Shown here: in pieces, positions 54,853 through 63,638 of the stretch
Position numbering within the stretch: position 1 is the stretch's first letter
Layout: each line of letters starts with the position of its first letter
NCBI RefSeq assembly: GCF_018139545.1
Contig: NZ_JAGSPJ010000001.1
Span: 186,001-250,000, forward strand
Length of the DNA stretch: 64,000 bases
Direction of reading: 5' to 3'
Origin: Affinundibacterium fentianense
Lineage (GTDB): Bacteria; Pseudomonadota; Gammaproteobacteria; Burkholderiales; Burkholderiaceae_D
Notes under the pieces: model-generated
The model's database searches: none
Told to the model about the DNA's origin: nothing
Seen by the model: only the letters and a program-made list of their open reading frames with translations
Program-made: the position numbers and the translations under genes

Positions 54853-54898
54853 CGTCAGAATTTGCTGAAATTAGCAGATTCTGACGATTTGTTTTTAA
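54853..54898 (+). terminator. Strong intrinsic terminator inside the arn cluster, before arnD
   Basis: Arms 54853-54866 and 54873-54886 give a 14-bp stem (one U-G pair) with 6-base loop, followed by ATTTGTTTTTAAG. A second hairpin TTTCATC/GATGAAA lies at 54819-54838. It should separate arnD and bcp from upstream transcription or attenuate it. Confidence 0.8.
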
Positions 54899-54924
54899 GT
54901 TCATAGTTTTCATAGTCATTATTG

Positions 54925-55869
54925 ATGCCCACGATCGTACTCAAGATTGATGTGGACACCTATCGAGGCACTCGCGAAGGCGTGCCGAATTTGGTGCGCA
55001 TCCTGAAACAACATCAAGCCAATGCCACATTTTTGTTTTCCTTAGGAAAGGATCACACTGGATGGGCATTGCGACGTGCATTTCGTCCAGGTTTTTTTAA
55101 AAAAGTTTCTCGTACTTCGGTATTAGAGCATTACGGACCGAAAACCTTGATGTATGGTGTTTTCCTTCCTGCACCTGATATCGGCCGAGAATGTGTTGAA
55201 GAAATGCGGGCGACTAAACGTGCAGGATTTGAGTGTGGAATCCACTGCTGGGATCACGTCGTGTGGCAAGATAATGTCAGGCGTCGCGGTGAAACTTGGA
55301 CAAAAAAGCAAATGATGGCGGCTTATGACCGCTTCCAAGAAATTTTTGGTGCACCTCCTAAAACGTATGGTGCAGCTGGCTGGCAAATGAATCAGCATGC
55401 TTTTGCCCAGCTTGATCAGCTGGGTATTCAGTATTCTTCCGATACCCGTGCAGTACTAAAAGCTGACGGCTCCCTTTGCAATCCAGCAGCGGGGCCCTAT
55501 CGCTTAAGTCATGATGGTAACCTATTCGATTGCGTGCAATTGCCGACAACCTTGCCAACGCTTGATGAACTTTTGGGCGTAGAAATAAATGGGCAAATTG
55601 TGACCGAGTCAACTATTGCGTCCACGATCCTCGGCCTGACAGCTGAACCGAGAAATCATGTTTTTACCATGCATGCGGAACTTGAAGGACAAAAACTCGC
55701 CCCCATATTGATTGAATTGCTCAACGGTTGGAGCGAACAGGGTTATCAATGTGTCTCAATGGGGCAGTATTTTGCCAATATTCGAGATCAAGAGCTGCCG
55801 GTTTACCCGTTGACATGGGCTGAGCTCCCTGGACGCTCCGGAGAATTGCTTGCGCTTGAAGCGAATTAA
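54925..55869 (+). CDS. arnD: Polysaccharide deacetylase-type deformylase ArnD
   Basis: A 314-residue NodB-fold enzyme that removes the formyl group from undecaprenyl-phosphate-Ara4FN. LKIDVDTYRGT near residue 6 supplies metal/catalytic Asp residues, IHCWDHVVWQ the metal His pair, and the close match of AAGWQMNQHAF and FTMHAELEG regions is ArnD-like rather than generic. Starts at ATG 54925 behind the terminator, without a clear ribosome site. Followed by bcp. Confidence 0.9.
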   Translation: MPTIVLKIDVDTYRGTREGVPNLVRILKQHQANATFLFSLGKDHTGWALRRAFRPGFFKKVSRTSVLEHYGPKTLMYGVFLPAPDIGRECVEEMRATKRAGFECGIHCWDHVVWQDNVRRRGETWTKKQMMAAYDRFQEIFGAPPKTYGAAGWQMNQHAFAQLDQLGIQYSSDTRAVLKADGSLCNPAAGPYRLSHDGNLFDCVQLPTTLPTLDELLGVEINGQIVTESTIASTILGLTAEPRNHVFTMHAELEGQKLAPILIELLNGWSEQGYQCVSMGQYFANIRDQELPVYPLTWAELPGRSGELLALEAN

Positions 55870-55912
55870 TTTATCAAGCTTCTCCCCCCATCTTTATTTT
55901 CAGGAGAAATTT

Positions 55913-56413
55913 GTGTCAGAAAATCTCAATAGTGGCAATCACGACAGTTTAAGTGCTGTTGGTTGTGAGGTTCCGCAATTTTCCGCTGTCATGACAGGCG
56001 TGGAAGAATTTCATCTTAATCGTTACATCGGTAAGAAAATCATTCTCTATTTCTACCCAAAAGATAATACCCCTGGTTGTACGACAGAGAGCATTGCATT
56101 CCGCGACATTCACTCCGAACTGATCGCAAATAATGCGGTGATTTTTGGGATTAGCCGTGATAGCTTGCGGTCCCACGAGGGTTTCAAGAACAAATTGGGC
56201 CTCCCATTTGAGCTGATCTCTGACCCTGATGAAACGCTTTGCCTGATGTTTAATGTGATGAAAATGAAAAACATGTATGGTAAACAAGTACGTGGAATTG
56301 AACGTAGCACATTTATCATTGACGAGTCAGGTAAATTAGTGAAAGAATGGAGAGGCGTGAAAGTTGCTGAACATGCTCAAGCAGTATTAGATTTCGTGAG
56401 TAACCAAACCTAA
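55913..56413 (+). CDS. bcp: Peroxiredoxin Bcp (thiol peroxidase)
   Basis: A 166-residue peroxiredoxin reducing peroxides with thioredoxin. The peroxidatic Cys is in YPKDNTPGCTTES; the nearby resolving Cys seen in E. coli Bcp (GCTxxxC) is absent, so it is a 1-Cys type or uses an outside Cys. The GTG at 55913 has AGGAGA 5 bases upstream and gives the normal start; the frame runs upstream into arnD. An intrinsic terminator follows. Confidence 0.88.
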   Translation: MSENLNSGNHDSLSAVGCEVPQFSAVMTGVEEFHLNRYIGKKIILYFYPKDNTPGCTTESIAFRDIHSELIANNAVIFGISRDSLRSHEGFKNKLGLPFELISDPDETLCLMFNVMKMKNMYGKQVRGIERSTFIIDESGKLVKEWRGVKVAEHAQAVLDFVSNQT

Positions 56414-56441
56414 TTTGAATACCATTCGGAACCAATTGAAG

Positions 56442-56495
56442 GCCGTTTCGGAAGACAAAAGTGTCTTCTCAAGCGGCTTTTGTTTTTTCTTTTTT
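56442..56495 (+). terminator. Intrinsic terminator after bcp
   Basis: GCCG...GAAGACA (56451-56457), loop AAAG, TGTCTTC (56462-56468)...CGGC, then TTTTGTTTTTTCTTTTTTT. Strong T-run. Separates bcp from phoH. Confidence 0.8.
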
Positions 56496-56517
56496 TACTT
56501 TTTTTTAAGAGGTTCTA

Positions 56518-58245
56518 ATGCCCTTACCTAAAATGCCGACCAAACCAGCGGCCCTGCTTGCTCCGAAAGACTATCCTAAAGCAGATAAAGGAAAATTAAA
56601 GCCCACAACCCAAGCTGCGACGCGCAATGTCGTTGCGCCGAACAAAGTTCAAAAAGATACACCGCATGTAGTTACGAAGTCGAAATCGACTTCAACGACA
56701 TCGTCGACCTTGTTAAAAGAAAGGAAATCGACAGCGACCTCATCGCCGATGCAAGAGACGATTTCAAATAAAGTCACGGCGCACAAATCAAAAAATAACC
56801 CCGCAAAATCCCCAGTCAGTAAAGCTGCCGATAAGAAAGGCATTACGAAGTTATTCGTGTTGGATACGAACGTACTTATGCATGATCCAACATCGCTATT
56901 CCGCTTTGAGGAACACGATGTGTACTTGCCTATGATTACCTTGGAAGAGCTTGATGATCATAAAAAAGGAATGTCTGAAGTCGCTCGGAACGCCCGCCAG
57001 ATTTCACGCAATCTCGATGCATTGGTGAGTGGCATCAACAGTGAAGATATCGAACTCGGCATTTCTCTTGCGAAACTTGGAAATAAAGATGCGAGAGGCC
57101 GTTTATTTTTTCAAACGAAACTTCAAGGTGGAACTTTACCGCAAGGCCTCCCTCAGGGTAAGGCCGACAATCAAATTCTTGGGGTCGTTCGCGCCTTAGA
57201 GCAAGAGTTTCCAGGCAGGGCAATTGTATTGGTATCGAAAGATATCAACATGCGCATCAAGGCTCGCGCAATGGGATTACCTGCTGAAGATTATTTCAAT
57301 GATCATGTGCTTGAGGATTCTGATTTACTTTATACAGGAATCGTGCAATTACCTGCTGATTTTTGGAGTAAACATGGCAAAGGTATTGAAACTTGGCAAG
57401 AAAATAAAGCAGGTTTAAGTACGACCTTCTACCGTATCACCGGTCCATTAATTCCGAGTTTGCTGGTGAATCAATTTGTGTACTTGGAGCCAAATAACGG
57501 AGAAGCCTCATTTTACGGGCAGGTGCGGCAGATCAACGGGAAGACAGCTGTTCTACAAACACTCCGTGATTATGGTCATTCTAAGCATAGCGTGTGGGGC
57601 GTGACTTCGCGCAATCGGGAGCAAAATTTTGCGTTGAATCTTCTGATGGATCCGGATTGCGATTTCGTCACTTTGCTTGGGCAGGCCGGGACGGGCAAAA
57701 CTCTTTTAGCGCTTGCTGCAGGCTTAGCTCAGGTACTCGAAACCAAAACCTATAATGAAATTATTGTGACGAGGGTGACTGTACCAGTGGGCGAAGACAT
57801 CGGTTTCTTGCCGGGCACGGAGGAAGAGAAAATGTCGCCTTGGATGGGTGCGTTTGATGATAATCTCGAAGTGCTCAATAAATCTGATGGCGATGCGGGA
57901 GATTGGGGACGGGCGGCAACTCAGGATCTGATTCGCTCTAAAATTAAGATCAAGTCCTTGAATTTTATGCGTGGCCGAACCTTCGTCAATAAATTCTTGA
58001 TTATTGATGAGGCACAAAATTTGACACCAAAACAAGTCAAAACTCTAGTTACGCGTGCTGGTCCTGGAACTAAAATCATCTGCCTTGGAAATATTGCACA
58101 GATTGATACGCCTTACTTAACCGAAGGCTCAAGTGGTCTGACCTATGTGGTGGATCGTTTCAAGGGCTGGGCGCATAGTGGACATGTTACTTTGGCTAGA
58201 GGCGAACGTTCTCGCCTTGCTGATCACGCGAGCGAAATACTCTAA
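56518..58245 (+). CDS. phoH: PIN-PhoH fusion protein (PhoH2 type)
   Basis: A 575-residue protein: a low-complexity, Lys/Ser/Thr-rich N-terminal region (residues 1-110), a PIN-domain ribonuclease (FVLDTNVLMHDP with later acidic residues near residue 118 onward) and a PhoH P-loop ATPase (GQAGTGKTLLALAAGL near 390, Walker B IIDEAQNLTPKQ). PhoH2 fusions are thought to unwind and cleave RNA. AAGAGG precedes the ATG. A terminator follows. The N-terminal tail is longer than usual. Confidence 0.9.
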   Translation: MPLPKMPTKPAALLAPKDYPKADKGKLKPTTQAATRNVVAPNKVQKDTPHVVTKSKSTSTTSSTLLKERKSTATSSPMQETISNKVTAHKSKNNPAKSPVSKAADKKGITKLFVLDTNVLMHDPTSLFRFEEHDVYLPMITLEELDDHKKGMSEVARNARQISRNLDALVSGINSEDIELGISLAKLGNKDARGRLFFQTKLQGGTLPQGLPQGKADNQILGVVRALEQEFPGRAIVLVSKDINMRIKARAMGLPAEDYFNDHVLEDSDLLYTGIVQLPADFWSKHGKGIETWQENKAGLSTTFYRITGPLIPSLLVNQFVYLEPNNGEASFYGQVRQINGKTAVLQTLRDYGHSKHSVWGVTSRNREQNFALNLLMDPDCDFVTLLGQAGTGKTLLALAAGLAQVLETKTYNEIIVTRVTVPVGEDIGFLPGTEEEKMSPWMGAFDDNLEVLNKSDGDAGDWGRAATQDLIRSKIKIKSLNFMRGRTFVNKFLIIDEAQNLTPKQVKTLVTRAGPGTKIICLGNIAQIDTPYLTEGSSGLTYVVDRFKGWAHSGHVTLARGERSRLADHASEIL

Positions 58246-58280
58246 AATTCGCGATTCTAGGTCTAATCCCAAACAACAGA

Positions 58281-58315
58281 AAAGCGCAAATCTGTCGTGA
58301 TTTGCGCTTTTTTTT
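58281..58315 (+). terminator. Intrinsic terminator after phoH
   Basis: AAAGCGCAAATC (58281-58292) pairs with GATTTGCGCTTT (58299-58310) across a 6-base loop, followed by TTTTT. Perfect 12-bp stem. Confidence 0.9.
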
Positions 58316-58487
58316 ATCCGAAAAGACTTCATTGTTGAAAATAAACTTTACAATGAAGTTTGAAAGTGAAGGCAGCTTTAGACCAATTGTCACCTATTCA
58401 ATTTTGAGTGGCAATGAGTACTAAATTAATCAAATTGAGCAAATCAACGCAATACATTTTCTTAAATAGACAAAACTTGATTTGACT

Positions 58488-60749
58488 ATGGATAACCTCA
58501 GCTCCGATGACGCTTTGTTTTTCGTTGAAGACGATACCAACGATGCGAAAACAATCCCCGCTAGCGAGCTAGGCGAGTGCTGGAATATTCTCATCATTGA
58601 CGATGATCCTGACGTCCATTCAGCGACGATGTTTGCACTACATGGCATCAAAATTCAGCATCGCCCCCTACACTTCTTACACGCCTATTCCACTGCCGAA
58701 GCACGACAAATTCTGATACATAGCCAGGATATCGCGGTGATATTGTTGGACGTTGTGATGGAGAAAGACGATACAGGCTTGCAATTAGTTGCGTACATCC
58801 GCGATACCTTGGGATTGGCGGATGTACGCATTATTTTGCGTACTGGGCAAGCAGGATATGCACCCGAAATGGATGCAATTCGCGACTATGATATCAACGA
58901 CTATAAAAATAAAACAGAACTCACCCAAGCCAAATTATTCACCGCGGTGACTTCGGCGGTCAGGTCCTACGAGCAAATCAAAATTATTTCTTCCAGTAAG
59001 CAAGGTTTAGAAGTCATTATAGGTGCTAGTGGCTTGTTAATGACAACCAATAACTTGAATGAGTTCACTCAGTTATTGCTTGAATATGTCTTTGAGATTC
59101 TAGGAGAGGCGCCGCCAGCATTTGTTTGCACAGCCAATTTCACCCATACACCGAGTACACACAATGTTGATTTTGCACCAGGATTACGTGTCATCGCATG
59201 CAGTGACCATTACGAAACATGGCGCGAGAAACCCTTTGTGTTAGTTGCGGAAAAATTAGAGCAGCACTTAGTTCAAGTCGCTCAATTCGAGCAGCGGCAT
59301 CTCTTCGAAACCCATCATACCGTCTTATATCTCAGCAATCTCGCGGGCGCCACTCTGGCGATCTATATCAAAAAAGGATTGCTCGATCATCCTGAGAAAA
59401 TCCGTTTGTTGCAAACCTTCAGTAGTAATGCATCGGTCTGCCTCGATAATGTAATGCTCAACTCTAAAATGCACAATTTAGCATTTTATGATCCATTGAC
59501 AGGCCTAAACAATCGTTTGCAATTGCTGCAGAACATTCACCAAACTCTAAATAGCGTACAAAAAAGTGATAGTACTTTAGCTCTCATAGATATCGATCAT
59601 TTTGCTGAAACCAATGATGCACTTGGCCATCAATTTGGTGATTATCTTTTGCGCGCAGTGGGTATGCGTTTAAGTAGCCATTTTGCCGATAATTGCAAAA
59701 TTGCCCGTATTGGTAATGATATTTTTGCACTATTGGGCCACGAAATTATCGTTTCTCCTGGTGTCATTTTAAGTCTATTTAGTCGACCATTTTTCGTTGA
59801 CCAGCAACGGGTTCAATTAACGGCTACCTTGGGCTTAGTTAAATTTTCTGACTATGAATTGACGGCAGCAGATGCCTTGAAGGATGCCAATATTGCCTTA
59901 AAGCGTGCCAAACTACACCAACGTTCAGGCTATTCCTATTTTACGCGCGATATGGGAGTCGAAATTCGAGAACGTGTGCGCATGATGCATGCGTTACGTG
60001 CTGCGTTTGAAGGCGAACGTCTATTTGTCGTGTTTCAACCCCAAATTCATATGCAGAGTGGCCGCGCAACTGGCGCAGAAGTCTTGCTGCGTTGGAAGAC
60101 GGAAGATGGTAGTTTGATTCCACCAGATAAGTTCATCCCTATTGCTGAATACTCTGGCTTGATAGTTAACATTGGTGAATGGGTATTACGTACTGCATGT
60201 TTCGAACTACTGCAGATTCAAAAAATAGGATTACATGATTTTCGAATGGCAGTGAATGTCTCACAAGCTCAATTTAGTCATCCCAATTTTTTACGAAGCA
60301 TCGAGCGCGCTTTGAGTGACACGCGAGTCAGACCCGACTGCATCGAATTAGAAATTACTGAATCAATGGCAATGACGGATCCAGAAATGTTAATTGCAAC
60401 ACTGGATCAAATCAAAGCACTGGGTGTTCGCGTATCGATCGATGATTTCGGCACGGGATTTTCATCCCTTAGTCACTTGCAAAAGTTAAAGGTTGATAAA
60501 TTGAAAATCGATCGAGCATTTGTCAACGAGATTGTTGGTCATTCGGATAGTGGTGGCATTGCAAAAATGATTGTGCAATTGAGTCAAAGTCTCAATCTTG
60601 AAGTAATTGCTGAGGGCGTGGAAAATCTTGAGCAAGCACAAGCTTTACTATCGTATGGATGTGAACAAGCGCAAGGTTTTTACTACGCAAAGCCAATGCC
60701 GAAACAAGAACTGCTTCTGTGGCTTCAGTCTCAATCACATTCGCACTAA
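58488..60749 (+). CDS. Response-regulator type cyclic-di-GMP protein: REC-DUF3369-GGDEF-EAL
   Basis: A 753-residue signalling protein. The receiver domain (about residues 35-155) has ILIIDDDPDV and the phospho-acceptor Asp in AVILLDVVMEKDD; then a DUF3369-like segment (about 165-320); a GGDEF domain (about 345-495) whose active-site loop reads RIGNDIFALLG, so likely without cyclase activity; and an EAL domain (about 505-750) with AEVLLRW, ELEITES and DDFGTGFSSL motifs that look intact. So it is probably a phosphodiesterase lowering c-di-GMP when phosphorylated. The cognate kinase is not adjacent. Confidence 0.88.
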   Translation: MDNLSSDDALFFVEDDTNDAKTIPASELGECWNILIIDDDPDVHSATMFALHGIKIQHRPLHFLHAYSTAEARQILIHSQDIAVILLDVVMEKDDTGLQLVAYIRDTLGLADVRIILRTGQAGYAPEMDAIRDYDINDYKNKTELTQAKLFTAVTSAVRSYEQIKIISSSKQGLEVIIGASGLLMTTNNLNEFTQLLLEYVFEILGEAPPAFVCTANFTHTPSTHNVDFAPGLRVIACSDHYETWREKPFVLVAEKLEQHLVQVAQFEQRHLFETHHTVLYLSNLAGATLAIYIKKGLLDHPEKIRLLQTFSSNASVCLDNVMLNSKMHNLAFYDPLTGLNNRLQLLQNIHQTLNSVQKSDSTLALIDIDHFAETNDALGHQFGDYLLRAVGMRLSSHFADNCKIARIGNDIFALLGHEIIVSPGVILSLFSRPFFVDQQRVQLTATLGLVKFSDYELTAADALKDANIALKRAKLHQRSGYSYFTRDMGVEIRERVRMMHALRAAFEGERLFVVFQPQIHMQSGRATGAEVLLRWKTEDGSLIPPDKFIPIAEYSGLIVNIGEWVLRTACFELLQIQKIGLHDFRMAVNVSQAQFSHPNFLRSIERALSDTRVRPDCIELEITESMAMTDPEMLIATLDQIKALGVRVSIDDFGTGFSSLSHLQKLKVDKLKIDRAFVNEIVGHSDSGGIAKMIVQLSQSLNLEVIAEGVENLEQAQALLSYGCEQAQGFYYAKPMPKQELLLWLQSQSHSH

Positions 60750-61360
60750 ACTGCGTCTTCTAGGCCTTGAAAACAAACTCGCAGCATATTTTCAACGATT
60801 TCATCCGTGCTCATTTTGCTAAATTTCTGCAAATAATCAACAGCGGGATCACAGCTTCGCGCATAGTAACTAAACAGAATGACATCAGGGCTCAACGTTC
60901 GGCTGAGGTCCCCCGCTTTCTGTGCTGCGATGACTAATTTTTCCAATTTGCTGTTGAGCTTGATGACACGACCGACATAAGTTAGATTGCGCATCAACAT
61001 TTCTCTTACAGCATTGCTGGTTGATGGTAAGAAAGGCAACCCCCCATCAAGCCTAACCCGCAACGCCCACTCTAGCAAGGCGGACAATTTTTCCTTGGCG
61101 CTGTACTCACTTGGAAAACTCTCAAGTTGCAGGCTAGCACCATCGAGCAGACGTATCATCGCCGCCCCCACAAGATCTTCTTTTGACTTGAAGTGCTTAT
61201 ACAAGCTTGGTTTGGAGATGCCAATTAGATTTGCCACATCATCCATCGTCATAAGGTCAAAGCCCTTACTTGCAAGGATGCTTGTCGTGGCATCAAGAAT
61301 GGCATCCTCGCGCAATCGGAATGCCTGATCTTTAAAATTAAGTTTGCTAAATATACTCAT
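60746..61360 (-). CDS. TetR-family transcriptional regulator
   Basis: A 204-residue regulator with the TetR N-terminal HTH: ILDATTSILASKGFDLMTMDDVANLIGISKPSLYKHFKS around residues 21-60 in essence. The C-terminal ligand domain is generic. It is divergent from the FAD oxidoreductase operon and two palindromic sites lie in the intergenic region, one overlapping its own ATG, so it probably controls both. Overlaps the REC-EAL gene's 3' end by 4 bases, convergently. Confidence 0.9.
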   Translation of the reverse strand: MSIFSKLNFKDQAFRLREDAILDATTSILASKGFDLMTMDDVANLIGISKPSLYKHFKSKEDLVGAAMIRLLDGASLQLESFPSEYSAKEKLSALLEWALRVRLDGGLPFLPSTSNAVREMLMRNLTYVGRVIKLNSKLEKLVIAAQKAGDLSRTLSPDVILFSYYARSCDPAVDYLQKFSKMSTDEIVENMLRVCFQGLEDAV

Positions 61361-61385
61361 GAGTATTAATATCTACTAATCAGTA
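61353..61385. promoter_or_regulatory. Pair of probable TetR operators
   Basis: TACTCATGAGTA (61354-61365, core of the perfect 14-bp palindrome ATACTCATGAGTAT) and TACTAATCAGTA (61374-61385) share TACTNATNAGTA and lie exactly 20 bases apart, two helical turns. The first covers the regulator start codon. An 11-base direct repeat AGTATTAATAT is at 61362 and 61402. Confidence 0.65.
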
Positions 61386-61491
61386 GCGTTTTTTTCTAAA
61401 CAGTATTAATATTAACACCGAAGTAGAAATTCAACAAATAAAACCAGTTTATTCGTGAATTGGTGATCTTGATTACATACAAAGGATAGGC

Positions 61492-62787
61492 ATGTCAGAG
61501 TCACGTCAAAAAATTGCAGTAATTGGTGCGGGTATCTCCGGTTTGGCGAGCGCCTACTTTTTACAGCGCCAACACGATGTGACTTTATATGAGGCGAATA
61601 CCTATTTGGGTGGGCACACTAATACGGTTGAGATTATTGTTGACGGCAAGACTCTCGTTGTCGACACAGGATTTCTGGTTTTTAATGATAAGACTTACCC
61701 AAACTTAATTACCTTGTTTGCCGAATTAGGTATCGATAGTTATGGCACTGATATGTCTTTCGGGGTATCTCTCAATAATGGTGCACTAGAATGGGCCGGT
61801 ACCAATCTCGATACCGTTTTTGCACAAAGAAAAAATATTTTCTCCCCATCATTCTTGGGAATGATTAAAGACATTTTGCGGTTTAATCGCGACGCTGAGA
61901 GTAATCTGCGATTGAGTATCGAATCAGGCATTAGTTTAGGACAATTGCTGGTCGATCAAAAATACAATGCCGCTTTTGCTAATCACTATTTGATACCGAT
62001 GGCAGCTGCTATCTGGTCAAGTTCGCCAAAGGACATTTTGGATTTTCCAGCACGAACGTTTTTACGATTTTGTATCAATCACGCCTTACTCCAAGTAAAT
62101 GATCGCCCTCAATGGCGTACCGTACAAAATGGCGCGCGTAGTTATGTCAAAAAAATCGCCGCAACTTTACAGGATATTCGTCTCAACAGTCCGGTGACTT
62201 CGGTGAAGCGTGATCAGCAAGGTGTGCTGGTAACAAGCAATGGTAAGAGCGAAGTATTTGATCAAGTTATTTTCGCGACCCATGCGCCAGACACGCTGCG
62301 TATGTTAACTGATCCAAGTCAAACGGAATTGGCATTGTTATCGAAAGTACGCTACCAGCCAAACACTGCTTATCTCCATACCGACATCACTTTGCTGCCC
62401 CGAAATAAAAAGGTTTGGAGCGCTTGGAATTACATTGGAACAAGCGCAGACGCTAGTTCGACAACAGGTGCGACCCAATCAGTATGTGTGAGCTACCTAC
62501 TCAATCAATTACAACGTCTCGACACAGAAACCCCTGTGATTGTGACCTTAAATCCTATTCATAAGCCACAGCCAGAGTCGGTGTATGCCCAATTTGAATA
62601 CGATCATCCCGTGTTTGATCAAAGTGCGATCGACAGCCAAACCAATTTATCCAGTATCCAAGGTGCAAACAATACTTGGTTTGCGGGTGCTTGGACCGGC
62701 TATGGTTTTCACGAAGACGGCTTGAAATCTGCATTACGTGTGGTGAAGCAATTTGATTTGAGTCCTGCTTGGGCTCGCATCGATTAA
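61492..62787 (+). CDS. NAD(P)/FAD-dependent amine-oxidase-like protein of the cfa cluster
   Basis: A 431-residue flavoprotein with the N-terminal dinucleotide-binding motif IAVIGAGISGLASAYFL and LGGHTNT, typical of the FAD oxidoreductase that precedes DUF1365 and cfa genes in many proteobacteria (sometimes linked to ECF sigma/anti-sigma oxidative-stress regulons). The exact reaction is not established. AAAGGATAGGC precedes the ATG. First gene of a plus-strand operon, and target of the TetR candidate. Confidence 0.85.
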   Translation: MSESRQKIAVIGAGISGLASAYFLQRQHDVTLYEANTYLGGHTNTVEIIVDGKTLVVDTGFLVFNDKTYPNLITLFAELGIDSYGTDMSFGVSLNNGALEWAGTNLDTVFAQRKNIFSPSFLGMIKDILRFNRDAESNLRLSIESGISLGQLLVDQKYNAAFANHYLIPMAAAIWSSSPKDILDFPARTFLRFCINHALLQVNDRPQWRTVQNGARSYVKKIAATLQDIRLNSPVTSVKRDQQGVLVTSNGKSEVFDQVIFATHAPDTLRMLTDPSQTELALLSKVRYQPNTAYLHTDITLLPRNKKVWSAWNYIGTSADASSTTGATQSVCVSYLLNQLQRLDTETPVIVTLNPIHKPQPESVYAQFEYDHPVFDQSAIDSQTNLSSIQGANNTWFAGAWTGYGFHEDGLKSALRVVKQFDLSPAWARID

Positions 62788-62837
62788 TCGAGAATGAAAC
62801 AACCGTTACGCAAACATAAAGAGAACGAAGATAAACA

Positions 62838-63638
62838 ATGGCATCGACACTAGTCAACGCTTTAGTAATGCACCAACGACTACGACCGGTCAAGCATCGT
62901 TTCGTCTATCCAGTTTTTATGCTAAAGCTAGATATTGATGCACTAAGCCAATCGTCGAAAGACCTTCCAAACAGCGCAATGTTTGGTATCAATTGTTGGC
63001 GTCCGATTTCGATTCATACGAAAGATTATGGTCCACGTGATGGCTCTAGTTTGAAGCAGTGGATACAAAAGGTTCTCAGTTCGCATCAGGTTCAAGAGAT
63101 AGAAAAAATTGAGTTGCTGAGTTTTCCAAGAGTATTTGGTTATGCCTTTAATCCGATAAGCATTTGGTATTGCTACGACAAGCAAACTCAACTTCGTGCT
63201 GTATTGGCTGAGGTGAATAACACTTTTGGCGAGCATCACTTTTATTTATTGAGAGCCACCGAACATGAAGTGATCGAGAAGGACACCGAATTAATGAGTA
63301 CGAAAATGATGCATGTTTCTCCATTTTGTGAGGTTAAAGGGCATTATCAATTTAAGTTCTCCGAAACTACGAATAGATTCAAAGTCAATATCGATTATTA
63401 CGATGGCCAAGCTACATTGCTGCAAACTGCCATCATCGGAAAAACGCAGCAACTGACATCCGGTAACTTATTAAAGGCACTTTGCAAGCAACCTCTACTA
63501 ACCTTTGGCGTGTTCTACCGGATTCATTGGCACGCGCTGATTCTGTGGTTGAAAAAAGTCCCATTTCACCGTCAGGTACACTTCACCAATCAACAGATTT
63601 CGACTGGCAAAACAATAAAACAGGAGCAGATTAAATGA
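62838..63638 (+). CDS. DUF1365 family protein
   Basis: A 266-residue protein with the DUF1365 pattern: ALVMHQRLRPVKHRFVYPVFML near the N-terminus and FPRVFGYAFNPISIWYCYD near residue 95. Function is unknown but it is regularly encoded beside the FAD oxidoreductase and cyclopropane-fatty-acid synthase genes, suggesting lipid modification. Its TGA overlaps the next ATG. Confidence 0.85.
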   Translation: MASTLVNALVMHQRLRPVKHRFVYPVFMLKLDIDALSQSSKDLPNSAMFGINCWRPISIHTKDYGPRDGSSLKQWIQKVLSSHQVQEIEKIELLSFPRVFGYAFNPISIWYCYDKQTQLRAVLAEVNNTFGEHHFYLLRATEHEVIEKDTELMSTKMMHVSPFCEVKGHYQFKFSETTNRFKVNIDYYDGQATLLQTAIIGKTQQLTSGNLLKALCKQPLLTFGVFYRIHWHALILWLKKVPFHRQVHFTNQQISTGKTIKQEQIK

